DNA of 16,574 nucleotides, taken from NCBI GenBank assembly GCA_052145775.1, contig JBKQNY010000022.1, positions 1 to 16,574 on the forward strand, in the 5' to 3' direction. This document shows, in pieces, positions 1 through 7,870 of the stretch. Each line of letters opens with the position of its first letter. The first letter of the stretch is position 1. A program made the translations under genes and the position numbers. The notes beneath the pieces were generated by a model. The model was not told where the DNA came from. It did no database searches and saw nothing but the letters and a program-made list of their open reading frames with translations. The stretch comes from CAVYPR01 sp052145775 (GTDB lineage Bacteria > Actinomycetota > Acidimicrobiia > Acidimicrobiales > RAAP-2).

Positions 1-149
1 CCCGAGTTCCCCGCCGATCCGGCGGAGGCCGACCCGCTCGAAGAGGGACTGGTGGAGGCGGTGGCGGCGCTCGCCGCCACCGCTCCGCCGAGCACGAGGC
101 CCGCGGCCAGCGCCCCCATCCCGATCACGTTGCGTACTTTGCGTTGCAT
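1..149 (-). CDS. N-terminus of an exported protein, unknown function (partial)
   Basis: Reading leftwards from an ATG at 149-147 gives 49 residues before the window ends, so the product is incomplete. The start is a typical Sec signal peptide: a short basic N-region (MQRKVRN), a hydrophobic core of about 17 residues rich in Ala, Gly, Leu and Val, and an Ala-rich region ending in A-S-A-A-T-A, where signal peptidase I could cut near residues 27-31. What follows is a Ser/Gly/Ala-rich low-complexity stretch, as in linkers of cell-wall or secreted proteins. A good ribosome binding site (AAAGGA on the minus strand, at 157-162) lies 7 bases before the ATG and supports this start. No lipobox cysteine is visible in the part seen. 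The mature domain is outside the window, so no function can be given. Confidence 0.75.
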   Translation of the reverse strand, partial: MQRKVRNVIGMGALAAGLVLGGAVAASAATASTSPSSSGSASAGSAGNS

Positions 150-188
150 GTCCTGTTCCTTTCAGTGGTTGCCGGCCCTTGGGCCCTC

Positions 189-205
189 CCCACCGTCTCG
201 GTGGG
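189..205. repeat. Perfect 7-bp inverted repeat upstream of the left gene
   Basis: CCCACCG (189-195) and CGGTGGG (199-205) pair perfectly around a TCT loop. A second small stem, GGCCC/GGGCC at 174-185, sits next to it. Both lie 25-56 bases before the start codon of the minus-strand exported-protein gene, so they would fall in its leader or promoter. They could be an operator or a leader hairpin; the sequence does not decide. Confidence 0.4.
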
Positions 206-532
206 TGACGACAGATTGAGGGGCCGGGCTGAGACCCCACCCCGACCCCTCTGTGGGCCCGGTCACAATCTGCTAAAGCGCGTCTAAGGATCCTCCGACC
301 GCGTCGACCGGGATCCCCCGGCGGGGTGTCGGCTGACCTCCCGGGCACGTCGATGGGTCCGGTGGAGCACGAGATGTCCTGGCCAGGCTTTGCACCACGA
401 CGAACGTCTGCACCAGAAATCGGGCACCCGCGCCAAGAGTCGGTCGCCGAATGTTTGGAGATGTGCGCGTAAGAAAACGGGGTCGCCGGCCGGGTGCGGG
501 AAGACCTCCCGCCGAGCGTTGCGAGCTGCGCA

Positions 533-578
533 CGCGACTGCGCCCCCCTTGTTCCCACCTCCGGGGGGCGCAGTCGCG
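533..578. repeat. Perfect 16-bp GC-rich hairpin
   Basis: CGCGACTGCGCCCCCC (533-548) is exactly complementary to GGGGGGCGCAGTCGCG (563-578), with a 14-base loop (549-562). No run of T follows on either strand, so it is not a classical intrinsic terminator, although high-GC actinobacteria can use hairpins without a U tract. A diverged second copy of both arms lies at 865-903. It could be a terminator, a REP- or MITE-like palindrome, or a stem of a non-coding RNA. Confidence 0.65.
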
Positions 579-646
579 CCAGGAAGGCTACTTGTTGCTA
601 GCCGATTGGCTACTTCAGCGCTCCCGCGCCGGATATCGTCGGAGAC

Positions 647-790
647 GTGTACGACACCCATGGCCTGTGCACAAACCCTCCGTGCACCGCCAGGGCGATC
701 ATTGAGTGCCCGCTGTGCCACCGCTGATACTGCAAGCACTGTCTGGAGCAGGTCGAGCACCCGGACGGACACCAGCCGGAACCGGCGTAG
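647..790 (+). pseudogene. Small zinc-finger-like frame interrupted by an in-frame TGA
   Basis: Reading from GTG at 647 gives 26 codons, a TGA at 725-727, then 20 more codons to TAG at 788-790. Across the TGA the translation has eight evenly placed Cys/His codons: C-x4-C-x7-C-x2-C-x4-C-x2-C-x5-H-x3-H, including CPLCHR before the stop and YCKHCL after it. This spacing resembles treble-clef fingers such as the AN1 or B-box types, though it matches neither exactly. Of 46 sense codons, 39 end in G or C, as expected for a real gene here, and the pattern continues on both sides of the TGA. A -10-like TATCGT at 634-639 lies 7 bases before the GTG, so the start may be leaderless; there is no well-placed Shine-Dalgarno site. 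A CGA or TGG changed to TGA would explain the break. A functional recoded UGA is possible but unsupported. A chance frame cannot be excluded. Confidence 0.45.
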
Positions 791-800
791 GTCACGCCGG
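782..800. repeat. Perfect 7-bp hairpin at the end of the zinc-finger frame
   Basis: CCGGCGT (782-788) pairs with ACGCCGG (794-800) around a 5-base loop. The stop codon TAG of the zinc-finger-like frame (788-790) lies inside it, which would suit a transcription end point, but there is no T tract. Confidence 0.4.
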
Positions 801-842
801 CCTGCGTCCACAGTCTGGGTGACCGTCGAGTAACCTTCCTGT

Positions 843-864
843 CGAGCACATCCCACCGTGCTCG
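843..864. repeat. Perfect 7-bp hairpin, loop of 8
   Basis: CGAGCAC (843-849) pairs with GTGCTCG (858-864). It directly abuts the next hairpin at 865-900, with no base between them, so the two could stack as part of one folded RNA. Confidence 0.4.
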
Positions 865-900
865 GACTGCGCCCCCTGCCTTCTAGCGGGGGGCGTGGTC
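865..900. repeat. 12-bp hairpin, diverged copy of the one at 533-578
   Basis: The left arm GACTGCGCCCCC (865-876) is identical to 536-547. The right arm (889-900) matches the first copy except for two adjacent changes, CA to TG, at 896-897. In a plus-strand RNA these give U-G and G-U wobble pairs, so the stem is kept. The matching sequence continues to about 908. See the linked hairpin at 533-578. Confidence 0.5.
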
Positions 901-1083
901 GCGTCCAGTAGGGGGAGGGTCGCTTTCCCCAGGTCCCGTTGCCCGGTCCTGGAGGCCGAAGGACTCGCGGGCGGGCCACTGGACCGTCACAAACTCCTGC
1001 CATGGTGGCCCAACTGGGGCGTGTGACCGTTGGTAGGGGACTACTCCCTGGTAGATCCCCAGGCTGCACCAGTAATCGGGCAT

Positions 1084-1111
1084 CTGGGGCACCTCTGGTG
1101 CAAAGCCCCAG
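1084..1111. repeat. Nested hairpin just upstream of the dnaK control region
   Basis: CTGGG (1084-1088) can pair with CCCAG (1107-1111), and inside it GCACC (1089-1093) pairs with GGTGC (1097-1101) around a TCT loop. Alternatively CTGGGGC (1084-1090) pairs with GCCCCAG (1105-1111). It ends two bases before the first HspR-like operator half and may insulate dnaK from upstream transcription. Confidence 0.4.
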
Positions 1112-1112
1112 G

Positions 1113-1133
1113 CCAGAGCGTCAATTTCTCAAG
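1113..1133. promoter_or_regulatory. Possible second, degenerate HAIR (HspR) site
   Basis: CCAGAGC, 7 bases, TCTCAAG. Compared with the known HspR consensus CTTGAGT-N7-ACTCAAG, the right half matches 6 of 7 and the left half 4 of 7. Its centre lies 31 bp from the centre of the better site at 1144-1164, close to three helical turns. On its own this would be weak; its place beside the other site is the argument for it. Confidence 0.35.
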
Positions 1134-1143
1134 TAGAAGAAAA

Positions 1144-1164
1144 CTTGCCATCTAGGCACTCAAC
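1144..1164. promoter_or_regulatory. HAIR-like operator for HspR
   Basis: CTTGCCA, a spacer of exactly 7 bases, then ACTCAAC. Against the established HspR-associated inverted repeat CTTGAGT-N7-ACTCAAG, the right half matches 6 of 7 positions and the left half 4 of 7. It overlaps the -35 region of the dnaK promoter, and the fourth gene of this operon encodes an HspR-type repressor, so autorepression of dnaK-grpE-dnaJ-hspR-clpB is the natural reading. Confidence 0.6.
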
Positions 1165-1175
1165 TTTGCTATAGT
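1145..1175 (+). promoter_or_regulatory. dnaK operon promoter (sigma-70 type)
   Basis: TTGCCA (1145-1150) and TATAGT (1170-1175) resemble -35 and -10 boxes with a long 19-base spacer. They sit in an AT-rich patch (about 1118-1190) that stands out in this GC-rich DNA. Transcription would begin near 1182, giving a leader of about 40 bases before the dnaK start. The -35 box lies within the HAIR-like operator. Confidence 0.55.
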
Positions 1176-1220
1176 TATTGTCACAAACAAGCAGGGACCC
1201 CAGAAAAGAGGCAGGAAGCG

Positions 1221-3052
<1,832 letters not shown>

Positions 3053-3056
<4 letters not shown>

Positions 3057-3733
3057 CCACGGAGCAAGGGGCGGCCTACGGTGGGCCGGGAGCCGCCGGC
3101 CGGGACCGTCCCCCGACGGGGGACGAGATCCCGTCCGAGCTCCTGGTCGACGACGGGCCGGAGGACGTGGGGGAGGGCGCGGCGCCGCCCGACGCCGGAG
3201 TGCCGCCGTCCGGCGGCACCGAGGTCCTGGCCGACGCGGCGTCGCTGGTCGCCGAGCGCGACGAGTACCTGCTCGCCCTCCAGCGACTCCAGGCCGATTT
3301 CGAGAACTACCGCAAGCGGGTGGTGCGCCAGCAGGAAGAGCAGTCGGCCCGGGCCGCGCTGGACCTCGTAGGCAAGGTGCTGCCCGTCCTCGACACCCTC
3401 GACCTGGCGCGGGCGCACCTCGGTGGTGAGTCGGGGGGCGACATGTCCGAGGAGGGGCGCGCCCTCGACCAGGCCCGCAGCCAGCTCCTCGACGTGCTGT
3501 CCAAGGAGGGTCTCGAGCGGGTGGACGCGGCCGGGGTCGAGTTCGACCCGGTGGTCCACGACGCGGTGGCGCACGCGCCGGCCGAGCCCGGGCCCGCGGG
3601 CGGCGCGGCGACCGACGACGTCGGGGACGCCGCGCCCTCGCCGGGCGGTGTCACGGTCGACGAGGTGCTGCGTGCCGGCTACCGCTGGCGCGGCCAGGTG
3701 CTGCGTCCGGCGATGGTGCGCGTGCGGGGCTGA
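3053..3733 (+). CDS. grpE: Nucleotide exchange factor GrpE
   Basis: GrpE is the homodimeric factor that releases ADP from DnaK. The 226-residue product has an acidic, Pro/Gly-rich disordered N-terminus (1-60), a long helix suited to dimer coiled-coil formation (about 62-100, with LQADFENYRKR at 79-89), a second helical part with LPVLDTLDLA (110-119), and the C-terminal beta domain with FDPVVHDAV (164-172) and the family ending VLRAGYRWRGQVLRPAMVRV (205-224). Between VHDAV and VDEVL there is an Ala/Gly/Pro/Asp-rich stretch (about 174-200) longer than the short loop usual there, so the beta domain carries an insertion of roughly 15-20 residues. The ATG overlaps the dnaK stop by 4 bases, implying coupled translation. 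Family assignment is firm; the effect of the insertion is unknown. Confidence 0.96.
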
Positions 3734-3736
3734 GCG

Positions 3737-4864
3737 GTGGCGCCCCAGCGGGAGTGGTTCGAGAAGGACTTCTACCAGGTGCTCGGGGTCTCCTCGACCG
3801 CCTCGGACAAGGAGATCACCAAGGCCTACCGCCAGCTCGCCAAGAAGTTCCACCCCGACGCCAACCCGGGCTCGGAGGACCGCTTCAAGGAGATCTCCTC
3901 GGCCTACGACGTCCTGGGTGACCCGGCCAAACGCCAGGAGTACGACGAGGTGCGCCGGCTGGGCCCGACGGCCGGCACCTTCGGACAGGCCGGCGGGTTC
4001 CCCGGCGGCGGCACCTTCCGGGTGGAGGACATGGGAGACCTGGGCGACCTGTTCGGCGGCCTCTTCGGGGGCGGACGCGGCGGTCGGCGGCGCTCCCGGG
4101 CGGCCCAGCGCGGCGCCGACGTCGAGACCGAGGTGCACCTCGCCTTCGAGGACGCCGTGCGCGGCGTCACCACCACGGTCAACATCGCCGAGGACGGCCG
4201 CTGCCACACCTGCGGGGGCAGCGGCGCCGCCCCGGGCACCTCGAGCCACACCTGCGAGCGCTGCGGGGGCAGGGGCACCCTCGACGACAACCAGGGGATG
4301 TTCTCGCTCTCGACGATCTGCCCGGTGTGCAACGGGCGCGGGACCACGGTGGACACGCCGTGCCCCACCTGTCAAGGGACGGGGACCGAGCGCCGGGTGA
4401 AGAAGGTGAGGGTACGGGTCCCCCCCGGGGTCGAGGACGGCCAGCGCATCCGGGTGAAGGGGCGGGGCGCACCCGGCCAGGGCTCGGCCCCCGCCGGGGA
4501 CCTCTTCGTGGTGGTCCGGGTGGGCCGGCACGCCCGGTTCGGCCGACGCGGCCGCAACCTCACCCTCACCGTGCCGGTCACCTTCGCCGAGGCCGCCCTC
4601 GGGACGACGATCACGGTGCCCACCCTCGACAGCCCGGTGACCCTGCGGGTCCCGCCCGGGACCTCCCCCGGCACCCACCTGCGGGTGAAGGGACGCGGGG
4701 TGCCGGCCGGGACCAAGAGTGGTGCCAGCGCCGGCGACCTGCTGGTGCGCATCGACGTGACGGTGCCCAAGGACCTGACCGACGAGCAGCGCTCGGCCGT
4801 CGAGGCCCTGGCCGCCGCCCTCTCCGGCGACGGCAAGGCCGGGGCCGAGGAGGTGGCGACGTGA
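3737..4864 (+). CDS. dnaJ: Chaperone protein DnaJ (Hsp40)
   Basis: DnaJ delivers substrates to DnaK and stimulates its ATPase. The 375-residue product has a J domain (about 10-72) with the essential HPD at 39-41, then a Gly/Phe-rich linker (79-115) containing DLGDLFGGLFGGG. Four complete zinc motifs follow: CHTCGGSG (156), CERCGGRG (173), CPVCNGRG (195) and CPTCQGTG (209). The C-terminal substrate-binding beta domains contain GxGAPG (242-247) and LTVPVTFAEAALG. It is thus a full type-I DnaJ. The GTG start lies only 3 bases after the grpE stop with a weak binding site, so reinitiation after grpE is likely. The end overlaps the hspR start (GTGA). Many actinobacteria carry two dnaJ genes; this is the one in the dnaK operon. 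Confidence 0.96.
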   Translation: MAPQREWFEKDFYQVLGVSSTASDKEITKAYRQLAKKFHPDANPGSEDRFKEISSAYDVLGDPAKRQEYDEVRRLGPTAGTFGQAGGFPGGGTFRVEDMGDLGDLFGGLFGGGRGGRRRSRAAQRGADVETEVHLAFEDAVRGVTTTVNIAEDGRCHTCGGSGAAPGTSSHTCERCGGRGTLDDNQGMFSLSTICPVCNGRGTTVDTPCPTCQGTGTERRVKKVRVRVPPGVEDGQRIRVKGRGAPGQGSAPAGDLFVVVRVGRHARFGRRGRNLTLTVPVTFAEAALGTTITVPTLDSPVTLRVPPGTSPGTHLRVKGRGVPAGTKSGASAGDLLVRIDVTVPKDLTDEQRSAVEALAAALSGDGKAGAEEVAT

Positions 4865-5283
4865 GCGCGCCCGATCCCGGCCGGGGCCAGCACGCCCCCG
4901 ACGCCGGCCGCGCCGTCTACGTCATCTCGGTGGCGGCCGAACTCGCCGGCGTCCACCCCCAGACGTTGCGCGTCTACGAGCGCAAGGGGCTGCTCGACCC
5001 CTCGCGCACCAGCGGCGGGAGCCGACGGTTCTCCGAGCGCGACCTGGCCCGCCTCCGGCGCATCCAGGAGCTGACGACGGCCGGCCTCAACCTCGAGGGC
5101 GTCCGCCAGGTGCTGGCCCTCGAGGCCGAGGTGGCCGGCCTGCGGACGGAGCTCGAGCGGGTCCGGGCCGAGGCCAAAGAGGCGGTCGAGCGGACCCACC
5201 GCCAGTACCGGCGGGACCTGGTCCCCCTCAACCAGTCCCCCGTCCCCTACGGCGCGGCCGGTCGGTCGCAGAGAGCGAGGTAA
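4861..5283 (+). CDS. hspR: Heat-shock repressor HspR (MerR family)
   Basis: HspR represses the dnaK operon and clpB by binding HAIR inverted repeats, with DnaK known to act as co-repressor. The 140-residue product carries a MerR-type winged helix-turn-helix: VYVISVAAELAGVHPQTLR (19-37) then VYERKGLLDPSRTSGGSRRF (38-57), the wing, and RLRRIQELTTAGLNLEGVRQ (64-83). A helical region (about 86-116) is suited to dimerisation and is followed by a short tail. There are no Cys residues, so metal or redox sensing of the usual MerR kind is unlikely. GAGGAGG at 4847-4853 sits 7 bases before the GTG at 4861, which also overlaps the dnaJ stop by 4 bases. The HAIR-like sequence ahead of dnaK (1144-1164) is its probable target, giving an autoregulated operon. 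MerR-family membership is certain; the HspR name rests on the motif, context and operator together. Confidence 0.94.
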   Translation: MSAPDPGRGQHAPDAGRAVYVISVAAELAGVHPQTLRVYERKGLLDPSRTSGGSRRFSERDLARLRRIQELTTAGLNLEGVRQVLALEAEVAGLRTELERVRAEAKEAVERTHRQYRRDLVPLNQSPVPYGAAGRSQRAR

Positions 5284-5288
5284 CGACG

Positions 5289-7778
5289 GTGCCCCTCGAT
5301 CCCGAACGGTGGACCGTGAAGACCCGGGAGGCCTTCTCGGCCGCCACCGAGCAGGCCGCGGCCGCCCACCACGCCGAGGTGGTCCCGGCCCACCTGCTCG
5401 TAGCGGTCCTGGCCCAGCCGGAGAACATCTCGCGCCCGCTCTTGGAGAAAGTGGGGGCCGACCCGACGGCCGTCGCCCGCTCGCTGGGCGAGCAGCTGTC
5501 CCGGCTGCCGAGGGCGGTCGGGGGCTCTGAACCCACCCTCTCCCGGGCGGCGCGCGAGGGGCTCGAGACGGCCGACGGCCTGCGGGCCGACATGGGCGAC
5601 GACTACCTGTCGGTCGAGCACCTGCTACTGGCGTGGTCCGAGGAGCTCGGGGTGACCCGCGAGGCGCTGCTGGCGGCCCTGCGCGAGGTCCGCGGCAGCC
5701 ACCGGGTGACCTCGGCCACCCCCGAGGAGACGTTCCAGGCCCTCGAGAAGTACGGCCGGGACCTGACCGAGCTGGCCCGCCAGGGAAAGCTCGACCCGGT
5801 CATCGGCCGCGACGAGGAGATCCGCCGCGTCATCCAGGTCCTCTCCCGCCGCACCAAGAACAACCCGGTCCTCATCGGCGAGCCCGGCGTCGGCAAGACC
5901 GCCATCGTCGAGGGGCTGGCCAACCGCATCACCGACGGCGACGTCCCCGAGGGGCTGAAGGACAAGCGCGTCATCGCCCTCGACCTCGGCTCGATGGTGG
6001 CCGGGGCCAAGTACCGCGGCGAGTTCGAGGAGCGCCTGAAGGCCGTGCTGAAGGAGATCACCGACGCCGAGGGCGGGGTGATCACCTTCATCGACGAGCT
6101 GCACACCATCGTGGGAGCCGGAGCGGCCGAGGGGGCCATGGACGCCGGCAACATGATCAAGCCGCTCCTCGCCCGCGGCGAGCTCCGGCTGATCGGGGCC
6201 ACCACCCTCGACGAGTACCGCAAGTACATCGAGAAGGACGCGGCCCTGGAGCGGCGGTTCCAGCAGGTGTACGTCGGCCAGCCCTCGGTCGAGGACACCG
6301 TCGCCATCCTGCGCGGGCTGAAGGAGCGCTACGAGGTCCACCACGGGGTGCGCATCCAGGACGCCGCCCTGGTGTCGGCGGCCGTGCTCTCCGACCGCTA
6401 CGTGACCGGCCGGTTCCTCCCCGACAAGGCCATCGACCTGGTCGACGAGGCGGCCAGCCGGCTGCGGATCGAGATCGACTCCATGCCCACCGAGCTCGAC
6501 GTGGTGACCCGCCGGCTCCGCCAGCTCGAGATCGAGCGGGTGGCGCTGGAGAAGGAGTCCGACGAGGCGTCGGCCGAGCGGCTCTCCCGCCTCGAGCAGG
6601 AGATGGCCGAGCTCAACGAGCAGTCCAACGCCATGACCGCCCACTGGCAGGCCGAGAAGGAGGCCATCGGCGTCATCCGCTCGCTCAAGGAGGAGCTTGA
6701 GGTGCGTCGGGCGGCCGCCGAGCGCCAGGAGCGCGACGGCGACCTGGCCGGGGCGAGCGCCATCCGCTACGGCGAGCTGCCCGACCTCGAGCAGCGGATC
6801 GACGCGGCCACCGAGGACCTGGCGCGCCTGCAGTCCACCCAGCGCTTCTTGAAGGAGGAGGTGGACGCCGAGGACGTGGCCGAGGTGGTGAGCCGCTGGA
6901 CCGGGGTGCCGGTGACTCGGCTCATGGAGGGCGAGGTCGACAAGCTGGTGCGCCTCGAGGACACCCTCCACGCCCGGGTGGTGGGCCAGGACGAGGCGGT
7001 GCGGGCCGTGGCCAACGCCGTGCGGCGCAGCCGGGCCGGCCTCTCGGACCCCAACCGGCCGATCGGGTCGTTCCTCTTCCTCGGGCCGACCGGGGTGGGC
7101 AAGACCGAGCTGGCCCGGGCGCTGGCCCAGTACCTCTTCGACGACGAGCGGGCCATGGTCCGCATCGACATGAGCGAGTACCAGGAGAAGCACACCGTGG
7201 CCCGACTGGTGGGCGCTCCTCCCGGCTACGTCGGCTACGAGGAGGGGGGGCAGCTGACCGAGGCCGTGCGCCGGCGCCCCTACGCGGTGGTGCTCCTGGA
7301 CGAGATCGAGAAGGCGCACCCCGACGTCTTCAACATCCTCCTCCAGGTCTTGGAAGACGGGAGGCTCACCGACGGCCAGGGCCGGACGGTGGACTTCACC
7401 AACAGCGTGCTCATCATGACCTCGAACCTCCCCGGGGACCCCACGGCCTTCTTCAAGCCCGAGTTCGTGAACCGCATCGACGACATCGTGCGGTTCCGGG
7501 CGCTCACCGAGGAGGACCTGGCGGTCATCGTCGGCATCCAGCTGGGCAGGCTGCGCACCCGGCTGGCCGAGCGGCGGCTGTCGCTCGAGGTCACCGACGA
7601 GGCCGAGCAGCTGCTGGCCCGCAGGGGGTACGACCCCGACTTCGGGGCACGGCCGCTGCGCCGGGTCATCCAGCGCGAGGTCGAGGACCCCCTGGCCCTG
7701 GCCGTGCTCGAGGGGCGCTACCCCGAGGGGTCGACGGTGGTGGTCGACGTGAAGGACGACGCCGTCGCCCTGCGGTAG
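5289..7778 (+). CDS. clpB: ATP-dependent disaggregase ClpB (Hsp100)
   Basis: ClpB is a hexameric AAA+ machine that pulls polypeptides out of aggregates together with DnaK. The 829-residue product is slightly short for the family (about 850-870). Parts in order: an N-terminal Clp repeat domain (1-145), first AAA+ module with Walker A GEPGVGKT (197-204) and Walker B VITFIDE (264-270), the ClpB-specific coiled-coil middle domain (about 400-525) that docks DnaK, and second AAA+ module with Walker A GPTGVGKT (599-606), pore loop GYVGYEEGG (646-654) and Walker B VVLLDE (667-672). The C-terminal small domain has GARPLRRVIQ (786-795). Between sensor-1 TSNL (711-714) and FFKPEF (721-726) only six residues remain, where relatives have a longer helix, which explains part of the shortness. 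GAGG at 5277-5280 supports the GTG start, 5 bases after hspR. Having clpB in the same operon puts it under HspR control. Confidence 0.97.
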   Translation: MPLDPERWTVKTREAFSAATEQAAAAHHAEVVPAHLLVAVLAQPENISRPLLEKVGADPTAVARSLGEQLSRLPRAVGGSEPTLSRAAREGLETADGLRADMGDDYLSVEHLLLAWSEELGVTREALLAALREVRGSHRVTSATPEETFQALEKYGRDLTELARQGKLDPVIGRDEEIRRVIQVLSRRTKNNPVLIGEPGVGKTAIVEGLANRITDGDVPEGLKDKRVIALDLGSMVAGAKYRGEFEERLKAVLKEITDAEGGVITFIDELHTIVGAGAAEGAMDAGNMIKPLLARGELRLIGATTLDEYRKYIEKDAALERRFQQVYVGQPSVEDTVAILRGLKERYEVHHGVRIQDAALVSAAVLSDRYVTGRFLPDKAIDLVDEAASRLRIEIDSMPTELDVVTRRLRQLEIERVALEKESDEASAERLSRLEQEMAELNEQSNAMTAHWQAEKEAIGVIRSLKEELEVRRAAAERQERDGDLAGASAIRYGELPDLEQRIDAATEDLARLQSTQRFLKEEVDAEDVAEVVSRWTGVPVTRLMEGEVDKLVRLEDTLHARVVGQDEAVRAVANAVRRSRAGLSDPNRPIGSFLFLGPTGVGKTELARALAQYLFDDERAMVRIDMSEYQEKHTVARLVGAPPGYVGYEEGGQLTEAVRRRPYAVVLLDEIEKAHPDVFNILLQVLEDGRLTDGQGRTVDFTNSVLIMTSNLPGDPTAFFKPEFVNRIDDIVRFRALTEEDLAVIVGIQLGRLRTRLAERRLSLEVTDEAEQLLARRGYDPDFGARPLRRVIQREVEDPLALAVLEGRYPEGSTVVVDVKDDAVALR

Positions 7779-7827
7779 GGGCGGGGCCGCGGCGGATGGC
7801 CCTTCGGGGGGTGCCGGCGCCGGGAGG

Positions 7828-7833
7828 TACACT
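7828..7833 (+). promoter_or_regulatory. Possible -10 box of a purA promoter
   Basis: TACACT fits the actinobacterial TANNNT -10 pattern and lies in the 92-base gap between clpB and purA. Transcription would start near 7840, leaving a leader of about 30 bases. No convincing -35 box is seen. The rest of the gap is GC-rich with a small CCC-TTCG-GGG stem (7800-7809) but no obvious clpB terminator, so read-through from the heat-shock operon is possible. Confidence 0.4.
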
Positions 7834-7870
7834 GCGTCGTAATCCGTAGACACTGACGGAGGCAAGACGC

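Larger units (their letters stand above)
150..1220. other. 1.07-kb intergenic region rich in hairpins
   Basis: This stretch separates the leftward exported-protein gene from dnaK. No full-length open frame has the codon bias of the neighbouring genes, and the long frames that exist on both strands have mixed third positions. It contains an inverted repeat ahead of the left gene (189-205), a perfect 16-bp hairpin (533-578), a small TGA-interrupted zinc-finger-like frame (647-790), further hairpins at 782-800, 843-864, 865-900 and 1084-1111, and the AT-rich dnaK control region (about 1113-1220). The stretch 206-530 shows nothing I can name. Such density of perfect stems suggests structured RNA or a decayed insertion, but neither is proven. 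Confidence 0.6.

Noticed and set aside
725..727. TGA as a selenocysteine codon in the zinc-finger frame
   Set aside because: No convincing SECIS-like hairpin follows the TGA; only a weak CTGC/GCAG pairing is seen. The flanking residues do not resemble a known selenoprotein motif.
390..833. Plus-strand frame of 147 codons over the hairpin region
   Set aside because: The product is Arg/Ser/Pro-rich low complexity and overlaps the better zinc-finger-like frame in another phase; no coding bias.
284..1069. Long minus-strand open frames across the intergenic region, including 284-1069
   Set aside because: Third positions are mixed and the translation is Pro/Arg-rich without domain-like features; stops are rare by chance in GC-rich DNA. 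No good binding site supports the starts.
883..1083. Minus-strand small frame starting at ATG 1083 (66 codons), with a GAGG 8 bases upstream
   Set aside because: Roughly 70% of its codons end in G or C, lower than in the real genes here, and I recognise no motif. The binding site is the only support, so I do not call it a gene, though an upstream antisense peptide is not excluded.
1113..1220. CIRCE (HrcA) operator before dnaK
   Set aside because: The TTAGCACTC-N9-GAGTGCTAA pattern is absent; the sites present fit HAIR instead and an hspR gene is in the operon.
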